DNA of 43,432 bases. It comes from Rhizobium sp. Q54 (GTDB taxonomy: Bacteria > Pseudomonadota > Alphaproteobacteria > ATCC43930 > CGMCC-115725). Location: positions 1-43,432 of the forward strand of contig CAMATN010000031.1 in the NCBI GenBank assembly GCA_945861155.1, written 5' to 3'. The notes beneath the pieces are model-generated. The model was not told where the DNA came from. It saw only the letters and a list, made by a program, of their open reading frames with translations, and did no database searches. Positions 40,961 through 43,432 of this stretch are shown piece after piece (position 1 is the stretch's first letter; each line of letters opens with the position of its first letter). The position numbers were made by a program, and so were the translations under genes.

Positions 40961-42121
40961 TCAGCGCAGCCCCAACCCGCGGGCGATGATGCCGCGCAAT
41001 ACCTCGCGGGTGCCGCCCTGGATCGTCAGCTTCGGCGCGATCAGGGTCGTGTGGCGCAGCGCCTCCTCGAAGCGGTCGTCGTTGCTCTCGGGGCTCGAAT
41101 CGCCGCTCGGCGGTGCGAGAAGACGCACCTTGTTGGGCAATGCCTGTTCCCAATTGGTGCCGAGGTCTTTGACGACGGCGGCTTCGACCCCGGGGGTCTT
41201 GCCGGCGTGCAGCATCCCGGCGACGCTGACCGACATGCGGCGCAGGGTCGCCAGATGCGCGACCTCGCGGCCGATGCCTTCGGCGAGGCGCTCGCTCGGC
41301 TCGGGGCCGGCGCGGCGCACCAGCTCGACCAGGCCCGAAAATGTTTCGAGCCAGCGGTCGGGGCCGCTGCGCTCATAGGCCAGTTCGTCGGTGGCCTGCT
41401 TCCAGGCCATGTCGACCTCGCCGATCAGATGCAGATCGGGCACGAACACATCGTCGAAGAAGATCTCGTTGAAATCGTGCTGGCCGGTCAGGTTGATGAT
41501 CGGGCGGATCGTGATCCCCGGCGATTTGCACTCGATCAGGAACTGGGTCAGCCCGTGCCGGTGATTCTCCTTGGTCTTGGGCGAGGTACGTAAGAGGGCG
41601 ATCATGTAGTCCGAATTATGCGCGTTGCTGGTCCAGATCTTGCGCCCATTGACCAGCCAACCGCCCTCGGTCTTGGTCGCGCGGGTCGAGGCGGCGAACA
41701 CGTCGGAGCCGGAATTGGGCTCGCTGAGGCCGATGCAGAAGCACAGATCGCCCGACGCGATTTGCGGCAGGATCTTCTGCTTAATCTCCTCCTGGCCGTA
41801 ACGCAGGATGACCGGGCCGCTCTGCCGGTCGGCTGTCGCATAGGAACGGTTTGGCGCGCGATGCGCCAGCATCTCCTCGATCACGACATAGCGCTCGAGG
41901 TGCGAGCGCTCGTGGCCGCCATATTGCTTGGGCCAGGTCATGCCAAGCCAGCCGCGCGCCCCGACCTTGCGGGCGAACGCTTTCGAGAAGCTGCCCTTGC
42001 CGCCAGTCGGGCTGAAGGTCCCGGCCTCGATCTCCTGGCGCAGGAAGGTGCGCACTTCCTGGCGCAGCTCCTGGCATTCGGGCGGAAGGTCTACGGGATC
42101 GAAATGAAAATTATAGGCCAT
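40961..42121 (-). CDS. Acyl-CoA dehydrogenase, larger subunit (likely catalytic)
   Basis: This 386-residue FAD enzyme has the usual N-terminal helical domain (ELRQEVRTFLRQEIEAGTFS). The middle beta domain has GDLCFCIGLSEPNSGSDVFA and GGWLVNGRKIWTSNAHNSDY, both standard motifs, and the C-terminal helical domain ends IQGGTREVLRGIIARGLGLR. The usual late glutamate of medium-chain enzymes is Gly (QGGT). An acid in TDELAYERSGPDRW may act instead, as in isovaleryl-type and actinobacterial ChsE-type enzymes. The gene starts 15 bases after the smaller subunit gene and both are likely needed. It oxidises an unknown acyl-CoA, passing electrons to ETF. Confidence 0.92.
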   Translation of the reverse strand: MAYNFHFDPVDLPPECQELRQEVRTFLRQEIEAGTFSPTGGKGSFSKAFARKVGARGWLGMTWPKQYGGHERSHLERYVVIEEMLAHRAPNRSYATADRQSGPVILRYGQEEIKQKILPQIASGDLCFCIGLSEPNSGSDVFAASTRATKTEGGWLVNGRKIWTSNAHNSDYMIALLRTSPKTKENHRHGLTQFLIECKSPGITIRPIINLTGQHDFNEIFFDDVFVPDLHLIGEVDMAWKQATDELAYERSGPDRWLETFSGLVELVRRAGPEPSERLAEGIGREVAHLATLRRMSVSVAGMLHAGKTPGVEAAVVKDLGTNWEQALPNKVRLLAPPSGDSSPESNDDRFEEALRHTTLIAPKLTIQGGTREVLRGIIARGLGLR

Positions 42122-42136
42122 CGCCGCCTCGCAACC

Positions 42137-43192
42137 TTAGGAGCCTTGGGTGATGAACGGCCACAGCGCGTCGGCGCCGCGCGCGGCGACCATGTGGCCG
42201 AGCTGGGTCGCCCAATGCGTCTCGTTGCCGAATTCCTCGCGCCACGTCCACAGCCGGCGCGTCGCGTGGTGCAGCGAGTGCTCGTAGGTGAAGCCCATCG
42301 CGCCATGCACTTGGTGGGCGATCGCCGCGCCGGTCCCAGCCGCCTCACCGACCCGCAACTTGGCGATCGCGACCTCGGCCGCGACCAGTTCGCCGCCGAT
42401 CCCGTAGCGGGCGATCGCCTCGGCGGCGGCATCGGCGGCGGCGCCGGCGGCGGCGACCTCGCCCGCCAATGCCGCGAGGCTGTGCTGTACGGCCTGGAAC
42501 TTGGCGATCGGCCGGCCGAACTGCACGCGGTCGAGCGACCATTGCACCGATTGGTCGAGAATATGTTCGAGGGCGCCCGCCATCTGCTGCGCCCGCGCCG
42601 CGGCGCCGAGCTGCACCAGCCCGAGCGTGCCGAGGCCGGGGGCGGGACCGACCGCGACCGCGGTCGCGCCGTCGAACGTCACCGTGTCGCGCGGCTCGCC
42701 GGCGAGGCTCGTGCCGGGGCTGATCGCGAGGCCGCTTGTCGGGACGAGCGCCACCGAGGGGGTGCCCGCCTCGTAGGCGAGGACGACGATGTGCTCGGCG
42801 TTGCGGGCGAAGGGCACGTGGCGCGCCCGGCCGCGCAAGCTGCGGTTCGCGAGCTCGATATGGCCGTCTTCGTAGACCGGGGCGATCGTCATCGGGCCGG
42901 CAGGCGCGTCGAGCCCGGCCTGCGTCAAGAGCCAGCCGGCGAGCAGCGTCTCGGCGAGCGGCACCGGCGCGCTCGCGCGCCCGGCGGCGCGCAATACCGC
43001 AAAGCCGTCGATGATGTCGGCGCCGGCGCCGCCGAGCGTGTCGGGGACCCAGGTCAAGGTCAGGCCGGATTCCTCCAGCGCGTCCCACAGCGCCTTCGGC
43101 CATTGCCCCTCTTCGGCCGCATTGACCGTGCCGGGCTCGCACAGATCGGCGAAGATCCGGGTGGCGGTGTCGACGATGATGCTGTCTGTCAT
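42137..43192 (-). CDS. Acyl-CoA dehydrogenase, smaller subunit
   Basis: This 351-residue acyl-CoA dehydrogenase relative has a shortened middle domain. FAD-contacting RVQFGRPIAKFQAVQHSLA and QVHGAMGFTYEHSLHHATRR followed by LWTWRE are conserved. The first 100 residues are the N-terminal helical domain with GLTLTWVPDTLGGAGADIID. I see no acid in the helix (AARAQQMAGALEHIL) where the larger subunit has its Glu, so this is likely the non-catalytic partner of an alpha2-beta2 enzyme. It is the first gene of the cluster, 15 bases before the larger subunit gene. Its upstream region (43193-43335) is about 140 bases and ends at palindrome C copy 2. Confidence 0.9.
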   Translation of the reverse strand: MTDSIIVDTATRIFADLCEPGTVNAAEEGQWPKALWDALEESGLTLTWVPDTLGGAGADIIDGFAVLRAAGRASAPVPLAETLLAGWLLTQAGLDAPAGPMTIAPVYEDGHIELANRSLRGRARHVPFARNAEHIVVLAYEAGTPSVALVPTSGLAISPGTSLAGEPRDTVTFDGATAVAVGPAPGLGTLGLVQLGAAARAQQMAGALEHILDQSVQWSLDRVQFGRPIAKFQAVQHSLAALAGEVAAAGAAADAAAEAIARYGIGGELVAAEVAIAKLRVGEAAGTGAAIAHQVHGAMGFTYEHSLHHATRRLWTWREEFGNETHWATQLGHMVAARGADALWPFITQGS

Positions 43193-43335
43193 GAGCTTTC
43201 CGGCGGGCGGCTGCGGCGGCGGGTCAGTCGATAAACCATGAAGCGCGCCGCCTTGACAAGCACCCGGGAGGCTATCCTCAGGGCTTGTGAATCAAATCCA
43301 AGCGGACCCAAACGACCGGCTGCAATACCAGTCGC

Positions 43336-43432
43336 GCGTCCTTCGAGACGGCGCTCCGCGCCTCCTCAGGATGAGGATATGTCTTTGATGGCATTAAGAA
43401 AGAACCTCATCCTGAGGAGCCCGCAACGCGGG
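43336..43432. repeat. Large palindromic repeat, family C (copy 2, cut by window end)
   Basis: The arm GCGTCCTTCGAGACG (43336-43350) matches the outer arm of copy 1. CCTCCTCAGGATGAGG (43361-43376) and CCTCATCCTGAGGAG (43405-43419) repeat the inner arms. The loops of both copies share GATGGCATT. The side stem in the right half differs (CCCGC/GCGGG, 43420-43432) from copy 1. The closing outer arm is expected just beyond the window. Confidence 0.88.

Noticed and set aside
41618-43234. A 538-codon open frame on the plus strand
   Set aside because: It is antisense to the two acyl-CoA dehydrogenase genes, with shadow composition (Arg, Gly, Asp) and no domain.
1-43432. CRISPR array, tRNA, rRNA, integrase, prophage or insertion sequence
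   Set aside because: No regularly spaced repeats, no cloverleaf with conserved TTC-type arm that I could recognise, and no transposase or integrase motifs in any credible frame. The palindromes are isolated and lack transposase genes.

Overview
The window is GC-rich, densely packed chromosomal DNA of an alphaproteobacterium. Most genes overlap by 1-4 bases or are separated by short gaps. The evidence for the group is the gene order dgt-argS-SPOR-nagZ-M50 protease-scpA-scpB-tatB-tatC-serS-(surE)-LysM/M23-yajC-secD-secF-Mth938, and the NDUFAF6-type squalene/phytoene synthase relative. The dispersed palindromes are also of kinds common in large Rhizobiales/Rhodospirillales genomes. I cannot place the order or genus from sequence alone. 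No rRNA, tRNA, CRISPR array, prophage or intact insertion sequence was seen.

Layout. 1-1.9 kb: end of a palindromic repeat, an AA_synth-family protein and an APH-fold kinase. 2.0-5.2 kb: a MarR/EmrA/EmrB-type drug efflux locus whose pump gene is divergent from regulator plus adaptor. 5.2-5.8 kb: a type VII MntA/HepT toxin-antitoxin pair. 6.0-7.6 kb: an MHYT sensor histidine kinase whose 5' end is out of frame. 7.6-10 kb: three uncharacterised proteins and a Crp/Fnr regulator. 10.0-13.2 kb: a tightly coupled beta-carbonic anhydrase / Na+/H+ antiporter-CNBD pair. 13.4-18.6 kb: thrC, an M16 protease, a GNAT, a 2OG-Fe(II) oxygenase and an AiiA-like lactonase. 18.6-19.3 kb: a PIN/Phd toxin-antitoxin module with a visible palindromic operator. 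19.3-35.2 kb: a housekeeping block for nucleotide pools, tRNA charging, cell wall, condensin, Tat and Sec export. 35.3-37.6 kb: Fe superoxide dismutase, the squalene-synthase-like protein, a PuuD-like membrane protein and a 30-residue membrane peptide. 37.7-43.2 kb: an acyl-CoA catabolic cluster on the minus strand (two acyl-CoA dehydrogenase subunits, an ADP-forming acyl-CoA synthetase and a crotonase-fold protein).

How genes work together. The housekeeping block joins export (TatBC, YajC-SecDF) to envelope growth (SPOR, NagZ, a catalytically degenerate LysM/M23 lipoprotein). Two things expected there are missing. There is no tatA next to tatB, and surE-pcm is reduced to a 20-codon stub that still starts on the serS stop codon. 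The carbonic anhydrase and antiporter look like a pH/bicarbonate homeostasis unit with a cyclic-nucleotide input. The acyl-CoA cluster is punctuated by large palindromes in its intercistronic gaps.

I did not find a clearly new defence or biosynthetic system. The observations most worth a second look are the surE deletion scar, the MHYT frameshift, the antiporter-carbonic anhydrase coupling, the four palindrome families, the variant HepT motif, the crotonase lacking both catalytic glutamates, and the 30-residue membrane peptide.
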